A stretch of DNA of 64,000 bases from Kappaphycus alvarezii (Eukaryota; Rhodophyta; Florideophyceae; Gigartinales; Solieriaceae). The stretch lies in NCBI GenBank assembly GCA_002205965.3, contig NADL03000512.1, positions 620,001 through 684,000 of the forward strand. Direction: 5' to 3'. Below, one piece after another: positions 46,470 through 58,395 of the stretch. How positions within the stretch are numbered: the first letter of the stretch is position 1; each line of letters begins with the position of its first letter. The notes beneath the pieces are model-generated. The model saw only the letters and a program-made list of their open reading frames with translations, was not told the origin of the DNA and ran no database searches. The position numbers and the translations under genes are program-made.

Positions 46470-47726
46470 AGACAAGTCTTCACTCCCCCGTAGAACAGCC
46501 GCTGCGAGACGCGGTAGCTGCCACGTACTTCTCTATGACCCTCGATGCTGTCTCAGAAGGTGATCCTAGCGAGGCAAAAGCCAGCGGCACAAAATCCCAT
46601 CCTAACCTTGATCGTCCCGGCAGGAGCTCGCGAGGAATGGCAGCCGCTTTCGTGGCTAGCTCCCTCTTCTTCCGCTTCTCTGCTGCGTTGGCAACGGATC
46701 GCGCTTCTCGAGCTCCCATTGACATATAGCACTCCTGGAATGGCGAGGATACGGTGATGTCGTTGGCCATTTGGAGAGGGACGGGGTGTTCGATGCTTCA
46801 GACCGCGGGTGCACCAGAATATCCGCGGGTCGCGCATTCAGTCCAGGGAGTAGGTATTTGACCTCGCATTGGACGCCGACTCCTGCTGCCTTGAACAGCT
46901 CTCGCCCAAGTACCTTACAACTGCTGTGTGCCGGTTGGTCCACCCGAGGCCTTTGTTACAAAGGTCCACAGTGATGAAGATACATTCGATGCCATTATGT
47001 TTCTCTCACACAAGCACAAGCATTTCGTTGTTGGTCCTATTATTTTTTCGGGGGTGTATATGTAAGTCTGTTAATCTGTCCTATTTTCTGATGCACTTCG
47101 TCTTCAGCATAAATCTCATCGTTGTCGTTTCTGAATGCACTCATTATCTGTCTCGAGAAGCGGTTCAACGCGTTATTCACATCCAGCGAGAAGGGTGCGA
47201 GGTTCTCCCATTCGCCTGTGCTGTCGCGCAGTCTACCGACTTTGCGCACAATTGAATGTAGTCCGCAACGCACTTCGTTGGCCGCCTGCAGGGAGGCAAG
47301 TTGTTTCCTCGTGTCCTCCAATGCTTGGGATGAAAGCACCTCTGTCACCAGTTGCCGCAAGGCCGTCTTCATTACAGTCCGGCGGATATTCATCTGGCCG
47401 ATGTTGGATAGGCAGCAGCATCGCAGAGAAAATTAAGAGGGATTGTCTCATTAGGGAGGTCCCCACGGCCCAACCTCGTCACAACAGCCGCAGCACGGAG
47501 ATTCCTGTTACCCCAGCCCAGGGCTTACCCTTTTGTAGGCCAGCAACGGCAGAAGCCGCGAGCAAAATCTGTCGGGGCCGGCGCAGAGCCTAGGTTCTGG
47601 CGTCGGACTGGGCGTAGAACTGCTGCCTCACTGATGTCCAACGAGAGCGGCAGCAGGTCTCTCGCTTCTAGTGCTCTCACTGGAGACTGCGATGATGGAT
47701 GCCGTTTTCGCAAGCTCTCGATAATT
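46470..47726 (-). pseudogene. Non-LTR-type RT, copy B, in the spacer, internally deleted
   Basis: Minus-strand order: HPSSQSPVRALEARDLLPLS (about 47680, parallel to HPTPQSPMTAIEARELPLPM of copy A), FSAMLLPIQHRPDEYP, and MKTALRQLVTEVLSSQALED (about 47370). LDVNNALNRFSRQIMSAF (about 47170) is the NAFN block with Phe changed. The palm with YADD is missing. From 46943 the C-terminal domain follows: VLGRELFKAAGVGVQCEV, NARPADILVHP, SVANAAEKRKKREL and FVPLAFASLGSP. It begins exactly where the right arm ends. Confidence 0.65.
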
Positions 47727-48860
47727 ACGTGCAATCACAGGCACCAGTGCGTACTCTTCCTAGACGCCGTAGTGAACCAGTCTCCGTGCTTCGCGCGCGA
47801 TGGAAGCCAGTCCGCGAGGCACGCGATTGGCCACTTGCAGGGGTCCGAGGTTCTCTCTCATGTCTTCCAGTGCTTGTGGTAGAAGCACCCTTGTTGCCAG
47901 TCGCCGCAGGGCCTTCCTGTTATCCATGAGGCGGATCTTATCTGGCCGAGGCTGGATGGGCAGTAGCGTCGCAGAAGAGATCAGAGGAATTGTGTCGTCT
48001 GGAAGGCCCCTTTAGTTAGTCTCGTCACAACAGCAGTTAGCGCCGAGGTGCCTGTCACCCGTGGTTAGGGACTCATTGTTGTATGGCCAGCAAACTAAGG
48101 AACCGCGGGGACATTCTGTTCAGGCCCGACGCGAAGGTTGGGTTCAGGCGCCAGACAGGGCGTTGGACCGCCTAAGTGATGTCCATCGGGAGCGGAAGCT
48201 CTCTCGCTTCAATGGCTGTCATCGGAGACTGTGTGTTGGGTGGATCTCTCGCAGAAGTTCTACAACTGGCGCGTCACGCACCTCAGTGATGCTCGACTGA
48301 TGTACGGTGCGCATCGCACGCCCGTCTGCAGCTATGGGGGATGCCCGGCGGAACTTGGAGTCTTGCCTAGTGTCGGTGTGCTGTGCGCGACGCCGGACGA
48401 TTCGCTCCTCTGTGGTCTGGTGGGCTTGCATTGCTTCTGCCCAAAGTTCGCTGCATTCGCCTGCGTTTGGCGCAACGGTTGCGTTCGCGGAGTCTTTTGG
48501 CTTTGCCTTGTCTGCCATCCGGCTTCCCAACGCATTAATGTCGCAAAGACTTTAGTGGAAGGAGGTGTATCCGGAGGAAGGCAGTGTGGACTGCATCAGC
48601 TTTCAGTGCTCTAAAGTTCGGAAGAGCCGTAAAGGTTATGTGGACAGGCCAAAAATTTTCAGAGAGAGTTACACTCCTGGCGGGACTCAAACCGCAATCT
48701 TTAGCCTCGATAGGCACAGGCCAAAACGGTGTGGCGGAAGCTCCCCCGTCGCACGCGGGTTATCTACGAAACGCGCAGCCAGATGGAAATCTGGCGCCCT
48801 CGTCTCATGTGGCGCTGGCATCGAGCGAGGCAACGGTCTCTCTCAACCTGAGTAACCCGT
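47727..48860 (-). pseudogene. Non-LTR-type RT, copy A' (right-arm duplicate), truncated
   Basis: The mirror of 44700-45834. It reads the same RT blocks on the minus strand up to the VIAR residue of YALVPVIARSAFNRF, then stops abruptly at the arm boundary and runs into copy B. It therefore lacks NAFN, QQGDP and YADD. Single-base differences from copy A are scattered through it. Confidence 0.7.
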
Positions 48861-49672
48861 AATCCCTCGTATGACATAGTTTGACGACCACCCCCCATTG
48901 AAATGAAAATGAGTTCGAAACAAGGTGAAGCTGGAAGGGGGAGAATTTAGGGTGCTTTACTGATCAGACAGGTAAAATGGTTGCGTTTCGAGACGGGAAG
49001 CGGCCGGTCTGTAGATTCCGGACAGAGTCAGGCAGACAACTCTAGAAGACTGGTGTAAGTCTGGGAAGGAGCCAGTCGAAGTAACGAAAAATTGCGAGAT
49101 GAAGTTGATCTGGTGTCGATAATTTTCGTTGCACAGAACTGGTGATTCCAGTAGCAACAAGAGCGGTAAGCTTTAGCAAGGTCTCATTGGCACAATCCCT
49201 CGTTACTTTATTTGAGCATCCGGAGCCGATGAATGGAAGGGTATGTCTCCGCGAGGTCGCACTAGAAACCGGTGCTGGTAAGCGTCGTGGAACGACCATG
49301 TGATCGCACAACAGCGTGCGCTTGGAATAATTACGTCGTGGTTATGATTATATGTCAAATTTGTATGGAATGTGCAGAGGGTAGTTACATGGGCAGCGGG
49401 GCAGCGTAAGAACGCATGGTACGCTCACGCCTCGCCGAGCTGACCCCGACAAACGCGTTATGGTGAATATCTTTACGGCATGATTATCAGGGTCCAATGT
49501 TTGTTATTTCCTCTGGGTTACTTCATTTACATCAGACAGAGAGCCTCATCAGAAAGGCATTGTGTGTGAACACATCTTGTTGAGGGGTTAAGGTCAAAGT
49601 CTGATTGCAGTTCTACTTTGGCAGCTTTTGCAGCGAAGGGCTCAAAGTTCAAGACTTTTACAAGCACAGAAT

Positions 49673-52112
49673 TTACAGGGATCTAATTCTATGTTCAGAG
49701 GTGTCGTACGACCAAATGTTCATCTCCTCATACTCATCGATGGTCTGCATGAGCTCATCACGACTGAAACCATTCTCGTCACATAGCTTCTCGGCAGTCT
49801 CGATGTCAACGATTGTGCGGGACTTCTCCTCCATGTAGTCGGCGATGAGAGTGTATATTTTCCACGTTCGTCCATTTTCATCACCCTGGTCATGGTTTCC
49901 AGCAAGCAAGTCATCAAGATCTTCTTCATCAGCGTCGTACTCGCGTCTTCTTCGGCGCTTGTCGGATTCCGCGTCCTCTAGCGATGCTTTGCTAGCAGCC
50001 ATAAGTCTGAGGGCCTCATCAACGTCCTCCCTTTGTACGGCAGTCGCAAGGCGTAGCCTACAAAGAGCTTGAGCCAGGCGTAGGATACTTAGAAGGACAC
50101 GAGGAGATGTGTACCCCTTGGCTTGAGTTCCATCATCCACTTCCTGAGCGCGCATAGCGACGTAATTATTGACAATATACTCTGTGAGCGAGCCATTCTT
50201 CGGAATTATCGGATTGACCAGGCGGGCAGCAGCAATATGTGCTCGAATTACTTTTGGATCAGCAACATTAAAGTCAAGGGGTGGGTGCGTGCCCATTCTA
50301 TGAACATGAGTAACATGTTTTGCTAGAGCTAGATCCTGCTGTTTGTCGGCCTTATCAAGAAGCAAGAAAAGGAGATCAAATCGAGAGAGGAGTGCGGCTG
50401 GAAGGTTGATGTTCTCCGCAGGGGACTTCAACTTATTGTAACGCCCATATGCGGATTCGCTGCTGCCAGCACGGAAGCGCGGGCATTAAGGCTTGTAGTA
50501 ATTCCTGCCTTCGCGATAGATACAGTCTGCTGCTCCATGACCTCGTGAATTGCCGTCCTGTCAACCTCATTCATTTTGTCAAACTCATCGATACATGCAA
50601 TACCCATATCTGCAAGGACGAGTGCACCTCCCTCAAGCATCAGCTCTTTTGTAATTGGGTCTCTGATGACTGCTGCGGTGAGACCTACACCAGAGCTTCC
50701 CTTTCCGGTGGTGTAAACTGCCCTTGGGGCCACCTTGGCGATATGTTTTAGCAGCTGGGACTTGGCAACACCAGGATCACCCATGAGACAAATATGAAGG
50801 TCCCCTCGTAAACGCATTCCGTCGGGCAACTTTTTCGGTGGCGCACCGAGCAGTAGCAAAAGGAGCGCCTTTTTCACGTCCACGCTTCCGAATATTTCTG
50901 GAGCGATTGACTTTGCCAGTCTGTCGTAAACTGCAGGATCTTTCTTGAGCTCTTCCAGTTCAAGCTTGGTCTCCTCGTCGACATACTCGTCTGCGTAGCT
51001 CTTTTTGGTCTGGGTGACGTTGGAGGCTTCGAGAAATGTATCTGCAAGATACCCTGACTTCATTGCCCTAAACCCTGTGAATGGCATCGGCAAGAATATG
51101 CCGGATATCTTGACCACATCACCAGACGTACAGGTTCTGGTATTCTCACCATGCAACTTGACATTGATAGTCCTGGGAATGCTGCCGATGGGTACCTGGT
51201 CAGCCGGCTCTTGCAGTTTAAGTTCTTGATATTTGACGAATTTGCAGGCCGCGTAGTTCGGAATCAGGGGTGCATCGGCTCCTCTTGGATGATTTTGAGT
51301 GGGGCATGACTGCACGGGCATGTACGACTTACCCGTAACCTCTTGATAGACCTCGTATCCGCAAGAATGGCATACATACACAGCAGCCGCGACCCGTGGC
51401 TTCACCTCTGTGACCCTTGTAACAATCCCAGAGACGGTGACCAATCTCCCTACGTGTTCTGAGCGGACAAATCTAAGGGGACTGTCTTATCACCGGGGCG
51501 AGGGATCAGCAAAGTTTCATACGTACGGGTCATGACGGCAGGCACAAGGTTTCGAGGATCAGCTCCTGGCCTGCAGGGCGGTTTGCATTTTCTGTATTTG
51601 TCGCTCCGCCGGGAATGTTCTCCGCGGCCGCCTGTGCTTGGCGAAACTCTTCTTCTCTACGACGCCTTGTTTCGATAAGCACTGCAATGGTGTCTGGTGC
51701 ATCTGGATTGATGGAAGGCTGGTTTGGTGCTGATGCACGCATGGTCTCGATGATTTCATCGGCCGCTTCGGAGAACAATTCTTGAAAACGACGACCATTG
51801 GACTGAATCTCCTCATGCAATAAATTGGATGCCCCCAGCGTTGGCACCAGAGAAATTGTCAGATTCAAGACCCCACTTGTAAATGTCCTCTATCTCTATG
51901 ACGAGAGACTTGCGCTTACGACGAAAAATGTCATCAATCTGGGTCATGTATTTGAGCTTGGATCCCTCGGAGAAGTCATCGAGGGCGAAAGATTGAAGAA
52001 ACTCCTTCAGACGATCCTTTAGAACTGAGTAGTCAAGCGACGGGGCAGCGAGGGCCTCCTGACGACGCTGAGGGGCGGAAGATGGTTGGGACATGGGGAG
52101 TGCAGTTGCCAT
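49673..52112 (-). CDS. MCM7: MCM7 replicative helicase subunit (right-arm copy), better preserved
   Basis: The same protein as the left-arm copy at 41484-43911. It runs from the ATG at 52112 to the stop at 49673, about 810 residues. A 338-residue clean frame (51444-50428) contains the zinc-finger region, the oligonucleotide-binding fold, Walker [15 protein letters not shown] and Walker [10 protein letters not shown] 252-residue frame (50431-49673) contains the arginine finger LLSRFDLL and the winged-helix C-terminus. Shifts remain near 51840, 51478 and 50430. The one near 51478, in GTCCCCTTA between DKTV and RFVRSEHVG, is also present in the left arm. Here only a few bases need explaining, so this is the more likely functional copy. 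Confidence 0.9.
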
Positions 52113-52783
52113 TAGAAGCGTAACCGGAAATGGTGATTGACCGAATCTGAGGAGCGGGTTGATGCGTTTTTCAAGGTGGATGGATGGCGAAGCCAAATGT
52201 GTCTGCTTTCAAATGGGGATGGGGAGTGTTGGTGAGAAGTAGATTTACAGGCTTGAAGACTTTAAGCCTGATGCATCAAGTAAACCTGTGTACCGCAGAA
52301 GATGTTTAGAAAGGGTGGATATGCACAGAACAGCTCTTTTCAAGGCGTTTTCGGTAAGGATTTCTAGCCGAATAATTGGTTCCCACGATTGCATCGGCTG
52401 AAAATGCCGGGAAACCGTGAAGCCGTTCATTAGGCCCGACTGACTGAACATTTTTACGTTGCTTGGTACTGGATTGCGATTTTGGCGGGAAATGCGAATG
52501 GCGTAATTTTTAATTTGTTTCAAGTTTTCATTTCAAAGGCCTCTGCAGTACGAGACTGTCGGAACCGATTCCCGCCAAAATGCATGCCCTTTTACTCCTC
52601 ATACTGGGTACTAGTGCAGCATAAAAACCCTCAAAGTTGTCGGCAACCAGATCGTTTCCGGGTCACGTCCCAACGACTCCTTGCACAAGTTCTACTCACA
52701 TCTCGCTGTTCACTTCTACTCTGCCTTCGTGCTTCTCATCCCGCGCACGCAGTTCCTGCACCTTGTTTCCCTCCCACAACCCC
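52113..52783. promoter_or_regulatory. Bidirectional MCM2-MCM7 promoter with two E2F-like sites (right arm)
   Basis: The mirror of 40825-41483. TTTTGGCGGGAAA at 52480-52492 and TTCCCGCCAAAA at 52569-52580 are conserved, unlike several neighbouring positions that carry indels. Confidence 0.75.
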
Positions 52784-55698
52784 ATGGCGAACGACCAGTC
52801 CCGGGCCACAGAGGAAACCGCAGATGTCGGTCCTGTCTCAACCTCTGCCGAGGCGTCACGATCCCAACATGCCCAACAAACAAATGAGCCTTCTAGTGTG
52901 GCTCCCATGCCTGATAGCGAGGAGCCTCGAGAGGATGATTCCGACGGCGAAATAATGCAAGTCGATCAGGGTGGCGAGGTAGTCCGCAACAAAAGAGAAG
53001 AAGATGACGAGGAAGAGGGCGAGGATCTTCTTGGAGAGGACATGATTAATGACTACCGTCCTCTACCACAGCTTGACCGGTATGAAGTTGATGAAGAAGC
53101 TGAGAATGAAGAAGTTGAGGAACTAAGCGTTGCCGCTCGTCGTCGAGCAGATCGGGAGCTCAGAGAGAGAGACCGTCGTCTCAATCGATCCCGTAATGTA
53201 AGGGATGGCCACAGAGGACAACTAAACAATGATGACTCAGATGAGGACGAAGAAGGCGAAGCAGGCTTTCAACGGAGGAGAGCTCATGCTGCAAGGAGGG
53301 ATGCCATCGTTGCAAGGCACCGTGCGAGAGTCACCGATTCTCAAACTGGTTCTGCAGCCACGCCGAGGGCTTCCCAAGTCGATGGATCCGGTACTCCCGC
53401 TCTGAGCTTTGGCGAGGATCCCAATGAAGTTGGGGCGGATGATGAGCCATTCGACCTTGACGCCCACGCCAATGATGGCCAATCCATAACTAACGTTTTG
53501 CGAGACAGTAACGCCAGGCGTGAGGTATTTTCTCGGTTCACCACTTTTTTGAGAACGTTCACCGACGATAGGACAGACTCTCTCTTGTACATGGACAGAA
53601 TTAGGATGATGGCGGCCGAAAATGCACAAAGTCTCGTCGTGAATTTCAGGCACTTCTCAGTCGCCGAGCCAACCATCGGTATTTGGCTCGCTGATGCTCC
53701 CACGCTCATTCTCGAGATATTTAACGAAGCCGCAACAGATGTCACTTTCTCCATCTTCCGAGAATATGAACGCATCCATCCTGAGATCTTCGTCAGAATT
53801 TCCGAGTTGCCGGTCTCAGATCATTTACGGGACATCCGTCACATTCACTTGAATACATTGATCAAGGTATCGGGAGTTGTGACCCGCAGGTCTGGTGTCT
53901 TCCCGCATCTTCGGATGGTCAAGCTTACTTGCGAAAAGTGCAAGCGGACGCAGTCTCCGACGTCAACGACTTCGAAAAATCCTGAGCGAAGCCTATCCAA
54001 CTGCCCGGATTGTGGTCTCGCGGTCCTTTCACAGTCGACTCTGAGCAGAGTCTGTTTGGCAACTTCCAGAAAATCAATTTGCAGGAGAGCCCCGGGTCAG
54101 TCCCTGCGGGACGTCTTCCGAGGTACAAAGAAGTGATTCTCCTCAATGATCTCATTGACTGCGCAAGACCTGGTGAAGAAATCGAGGTGACGGGAATCTA
54201 CAGACATAACATGGACCCTTCCATCAACATCACAAACGGTTTTCCAGTTTTCGCGACCATCATTGAAGCAAACTATGTTCGCAAAATGGAGGACGCACAC
54301 GCAGACATGGAACTCACCGACGACAACATCCATGAGATCCGGCAACTATCACGAGACCCTCGTATTGCAGAGCGGGTGTTTGCCTCGATGGCCCCCAGTA
54401 TTTATGGCCACTCCAACATCAAACGAGCGATTGCTCTGGCGCTTTTCGGAGGTCAGGCGAAAGAGGTTGGAGAGAAACACACCATTCGTGGTGATATCAA
54501 CGTACTTCTGGATGGGGGACCCTGGCACTGCTAAGTCTCAATTTCTGAAGTAGTGGAGAAGACGGCTCATCGGGCTGTGTATGCGACAGGCAAGGGTGCA
54601 TCAGCAGTCGGTCTTACCGCAGTGGTACATCGAGATCCTGTCACCCGTGAATGGACTCTAGAGGGCGGGGCGCTGGTTCTTGCGGATCGTGGGGTATGTC
54701 TGATCGATGAGTTTGACAAGATGAATGATGCGGATCGCACCTCAATCCATGAGGCCATGGAGCAGCAAAGCATTTCTATCTCAAAGGCCGGGATTGTGAC
54801 GACACTGCAAGCTAGATGCTCTGTGCTCGCTGCTGCAAATCCTGTGAAGGGACGATATGACCCATCTTTGTCTTTCTTTGATAACGTGGATCTCACCGAG
54901 CCAATTCTATCGCGTTTTGACGTGCTGTGTGTCGTTCGTGACTCGGTGGACTCGACGCAAGATGAGACGCTTGCCAAGTTCGTCGTGGATTCGCATATGA
55001 GGTCTCACCCACAGAGGGATGAGGAGGATCTGGACCCGATTGAGGCAGATGTGAAGCAAGAAGACGAGTTGATGGAAATGAGCGCGATGGAATTGAATTG
55101 ATCCCACAAGGGATGCTTCGCAAGTACTTGTTGTACGCCAAGACGGCAGTCACACCCAAGCTCTCGGATTGGACAAGGAGAAGATTTCCTCCCTGTACAT
55201 TGACTTGCGGAAAGAGTCGATGTCATCCGGAGGGATGCCGATTGCGCTTCGTCATTTGGAGTCCATAGTGCGATTGGCGGAGGCACATGCTAGACTGCAT
55301 TTGCGGCAGTACGTCAGGGAGGATGACATCAACACGGCGATTGCAGTGATGCTGGAGTCGTTCTTTGCAAGTCAGAAATACTCGCTGATGCGACAGCTGC
55401 GAAGGAAATTCCACAAATATCTGGCATACAGGAAGGATGACAACGAGGCTGTTTTACGTGTTGAGCGGACTGGTGAGGGATTACGCAGCAACGCAAATGG
55501 TGATGAAACCACGCGGCCTGATGATTCCAAACTGACGCACCGGGCACGAAGCAGGTGGAGGTGGATATTGATGACTTTGAAGCGCGTGCTAGAGAAATGA
55601 ACGTCTTTTCTTGTCAGAGTTTCTATCAGTCGCGGATGTTTGCTCAACGGAAATTCAGGATTGACAGGAGCGAGGAAAGATTATTAAGCTTTTGTAAA
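52784..55698 (+). CDS. MCM2: MCM2 replicative helicase subunit (right-arm copy), frameshifted
   Basis: The same protein as 37912-40824. The first frame is clean from the ATG at 52784 to about 54005 (acidic tail, N-domain, first zinc Cys pair). A lost G in TGTGG near 54013 shifts the frame, which resumes with [16 protein letters not shown]. Walker A is broken near 54515 by an extra G and near 54551 by a missing base. Walker [10 protein letters not shown] (about 54705) and LSRFDVL (about 54905) lie in a clean 182-residue frame. Further shifts lie near 55083, 55168 and 55668. The left copy is intact at each of these sites, so the two copies complement each other. Confidence 0.9.
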
Positions 55699-55956
55699 TT
55701 TTATTTGGTACCGTTGCATCACATCCAGCGCCGCCTTGCCCGTCTTTCTACACAGTATCTTTGGAAACTGACTTGAACCATCTGCCCGATAGCATGGGGT
55801 AGCAACAAGCTGCGTCTTCCGATCTCGGCCTGCACTACCCCGAAGCTCTCGCCCGACACAGCGCCCGTAAACATACTTCAGGCGCTGCAGAAAGCCTCCG
55901 CCCGTAACTCCACGGACGACGACCTTTAGGAAACCGGCTGCAGCTTTAGAGACCAT
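55684..55956 (-). CDS. Unrecognised small ORF convergent with MCM2 (right-arm copy)
   Basis: A single 90-residue frame from MVSKAAAGFLKVVVRGVTGG to [11 protein letters not shown], overlapping the MCM2 3' end by about 15 bp on the other strand. It is the mirror of 37652-37925. Lys/Arg-rich, no recognised domain. Being open in only one of the two copies gives weak support for coding. Confidence 0.3.
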   Translation of the reverse strand: MVSKAAAGFLKVVVRGVTGGGFLQRLKYVYGRCVGRELRGSAGRDRKTQLVATPCYRADGSSQFPKILCRKTGKAALDVMQRYQIKFTKA

Positions 55957-56120
55957 GGCGCTTAGTTTATCCGTGCCACACGTCGCAACCCCCTCTTCCC
56001 AGGGGCTTCTACCTTATCGCCTGTCCTTCTGCCACACCTCGAATCCACAATGGTATCTGGTTCATACGCTACTCTGCCAGTTGACCTCCCGTCTGTGAAA
56101 TCAGTCTTTCTGCTCTGCTG

Positions 56121-56618
56121 TCACATTGTCCATTTTGTCCATCTCGCTTCGGCATTGTGCACAGACGCGTCACAATTCGCAATCTGTTTACCGGCAATGT
56201 TATCTGGCCCGCTTGTTCCGCACGTCCACATGAGGTCCCCTTCCCACTCCCCGACACAGCTTATCGTTCTCTCAAGTTCTGTCGAAACATGCCTCGGTCC
56301 TCGCGATGTTCCTCGGGAACTGCCTTCGCATGTGAAATACGGGGGCTCCCCAAATACCTCTGTCTCGATCTGATATGCCATCAAAAATACCTCCATCATT
56401 CCCTGTGCGTCCCAGTGTTCTGAAGTGCTCGTGCTCGTGGAGAACTGCCTCATGCCATCAAGAAGATGATAGTTAGTAACGCAATGTTTCATGAGTACAG
56501 CGACTAACCGACTACTCAGAACTAACTGGATGGATGTCGCTATTCTCGCTTGTCTCGTAAGTCGAACAGCTATAATAACCTGCACTGGTAGAGGTCGCCC
56601 CTCCACGCTGTCGATCAC
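56121..56618 (-). CDS. Unrecognised ORF (right-arm copy)
   Basis: 165 residues starting MIDSVEGRPLPVQVII, with MMEVFLMAYQIETEVFGEPP in the middle. The mirror of 37103-37399 and its surroundings. Several indels separate the two copies. No domain recognised, and no link to the neighbouring small ORF can be shown. Confidence 0.25.
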   Translation of the reverse strand: MIDSVEGRPLPVQVIIAVRLTRQARIATSIQLVLSSRLVAVLMKHCVTNYHLLDGMRQFSTSTSTSEHWDAQGMMEVFLMAYQIETEVFGEPPYFTCEGSSRGTSRGPRHVSTELERTISCVGEWEGDLMWTCGTSGPDNIAGKQIANCDASVHNAEARWTKWTM

Positions 56619-56779
56619 CGTGCGCTAATGTCCTCCGGCCCCAACCACTGGCGGCTCGATTAAGTCCCCCGACACGAAGGGTGCCCAATTGTAGACTTGT
56701 TCAGTCCACTCAGATAATGACTTTCTTGTCTGTTCAATCGCATAGCAAACGGAGACTCACCGATTCGGTCTCTTCTTCT

Positions 56780-58395
56780 GGTGCGACCCTCCTCCCGCTT
56801 CGCCCAAGCCAGGGAAGACCCATCCCATAGTGGTTGGCTCTGTTCTCCGGCGCCTGGTCACAAGACGCTGCTCCCGTCGGCTATCGATGATTCCGTGCCT
56901 TTTTGGCCCCCTTCCAAACCGGCAATAATGTCAAGGCTGGCATGGATGCCATCGTCAATGATGTGCGCACTATGCTTCGAAGGGTCTCATCGGACCCAAA
57001 TGTTGCTGACGTTCTCAACGCTGCCCGCAACACATTCGCTGCGTTGATAGGCAGTCATTGCTAGACATGCTGCCATCCGTGCCCCCTCGCTCGCCCGATT
57101 TGCAAACATTGCACATTCGCTCCCACCCACCCCAATTGTTCCAAATGCGAGCAGACGATTCTTTTTAGGTCCAGGGAACCCAGCAAGGGGATCTTGTGAG
57201 CATGCTGCTTTTCTCGTTGACGATCCAGCCGCTCATTCGGCGGGTCGCCGAAGAGGAGCATCATATTGAATCAGTGGTATGCCGATGGCGGCACAATAAT
57301 GGGTTCACTCAACGGTCTACAGCGAGTCCTCCGGTCTCTTGCGCTTTACGCCCGCCTTACGGTCTTTTCATCAACCACCACAAGACCCGCATTTCCTGGC
57401 AGCATACTCGCCAGTGGACCGAGCGGCCTCCTTGCCGAGTTTCCGCTCTCGGAATGCCCTGGCGACGGTTATGAGCTTCTCGGAGCCTCGTTGGTTAACG
57501 TCTACCAAGGCGTTATTGCGCAACAAGGTGGATGAGAGCCGCTGCACCCTGGCGCTGCTGGAACAGGTCCGGGGCCCTCGGGCTCGTTTCCATGCACACC
57601 TATGTGCTTCGACATGCCGTGTTGTTTATGCGTTTCGGCTCGCTGACTGACCGACGCTGAGCCTGCAGCCGAATTTGACCATCCGCAGCGGTCCTCCTAC
57701 GTCGCGCTCCATAACTCTCCCTAACGGATGACGCTTAGGAACAAGCGTGTCTCCCGCTCCGTCTTAGAGGGCACAGATTCTCCATAATCGGTCCCTCCTG
57801 CACGGGGCTGTCGCTGCCAGCATTCTGGACTGCCCCCGCTCGCTTACGCACTGCAATATAGTCTAATCCCCGCTCCGTTGCCGTGCTCGGGAAACGCGCT
57901 GGTGGCGATAGACCCTTCCTGGTCAACCAGGCAAATTCGCCTTTTCTCAACTTTGTCCGCTGGATCCAAGACGATCCATTCGTCACCGACCTAGGCGCTT
58001 TTGACCCTGCCTCCCTTGCTAACATGCCCGTCAATCTTCAATCCCATCTAAATTGGGCACAGGAAGAGGCAAGGCAAAGGCGTTTTAGGAAGATGACCTA
58101 TGGAAGAGAGTGCCCCGTCCCAGCTGCCACACCGAAGTGGCCACATATCACCGCGTACGCGCCCTGGGCTTCCGTCTCAGTGCTGCCGCCGCATCCCTAT
58201 TCGCGCATCCTACCACTGCGACGAAGGTGTCGACGGAGCAATGGGCATCATGTTGCGCAGGTATCTCGGCCTCCCAGTCTGCACAGGCTTGTTGCCCAGG
58301 AGGCGCTACACTGCCAGCACGGCCCAGATGTCCACGGCGACAATGACACTCCGCTTCACTCAAGGGCTCGCCGAATGCCCCCTAGGCACAGTGCC
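56780..58395 (+). pseudogene. Non-LTR-type reverse transcriptase, nearly full palm to C-terminal finger
   Basis: Plus-strand blocks: DVLNAARNTFAALIG (about 57010), then QQGDLVSMLLFSLTIQPLIR (about 57185, the QQGDPLxxLLFSL palm block). NQWYADGGTIMGSLNGLQRV (about 57270) is the YADD box with the second Asp as Gly, and LFINHHKTRISW (about 57370) follows. Then CTLALLEQVRGPRARFHAHL, the thumb-like LLRxVxxL block, and the C-terminal metal-binding segment GIMLRRYLGLPVCTG with Cys and HG-D-GD-H spacing near 58245-58360. Frames shift at least four times. At about 58395 it passes directly into Ty3/gypsy pol sequence. Confidence 0.65.

Larger units (their letters stand above)
47727..56721 (-). repeat. 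Right arm of ~9-kb inverted duplication
   Basis: The reverse complement of 36890-45834. The arms are about 8.95 kb each around a spacer at 45835-47726. Outer flanks beyond 56721 are non-LTR RT sequence, whereas beyond 36890 lies YR-element sequence, so only the arm itself is duplicated. Confidence 0.95.

Noticed and set aside
47634..48015. Plus-strand frames in the right arm and spacer as genes
   Set aside because: They are complements of the RT frames, which carry the recognisable motifs on the minus strand.
51440..51530. Intron in MCM7 to explain the shared frame break
   Set aside because: The protein aligns continuously with known MCM7 across this point with no extra residues; one missing base explains it better.
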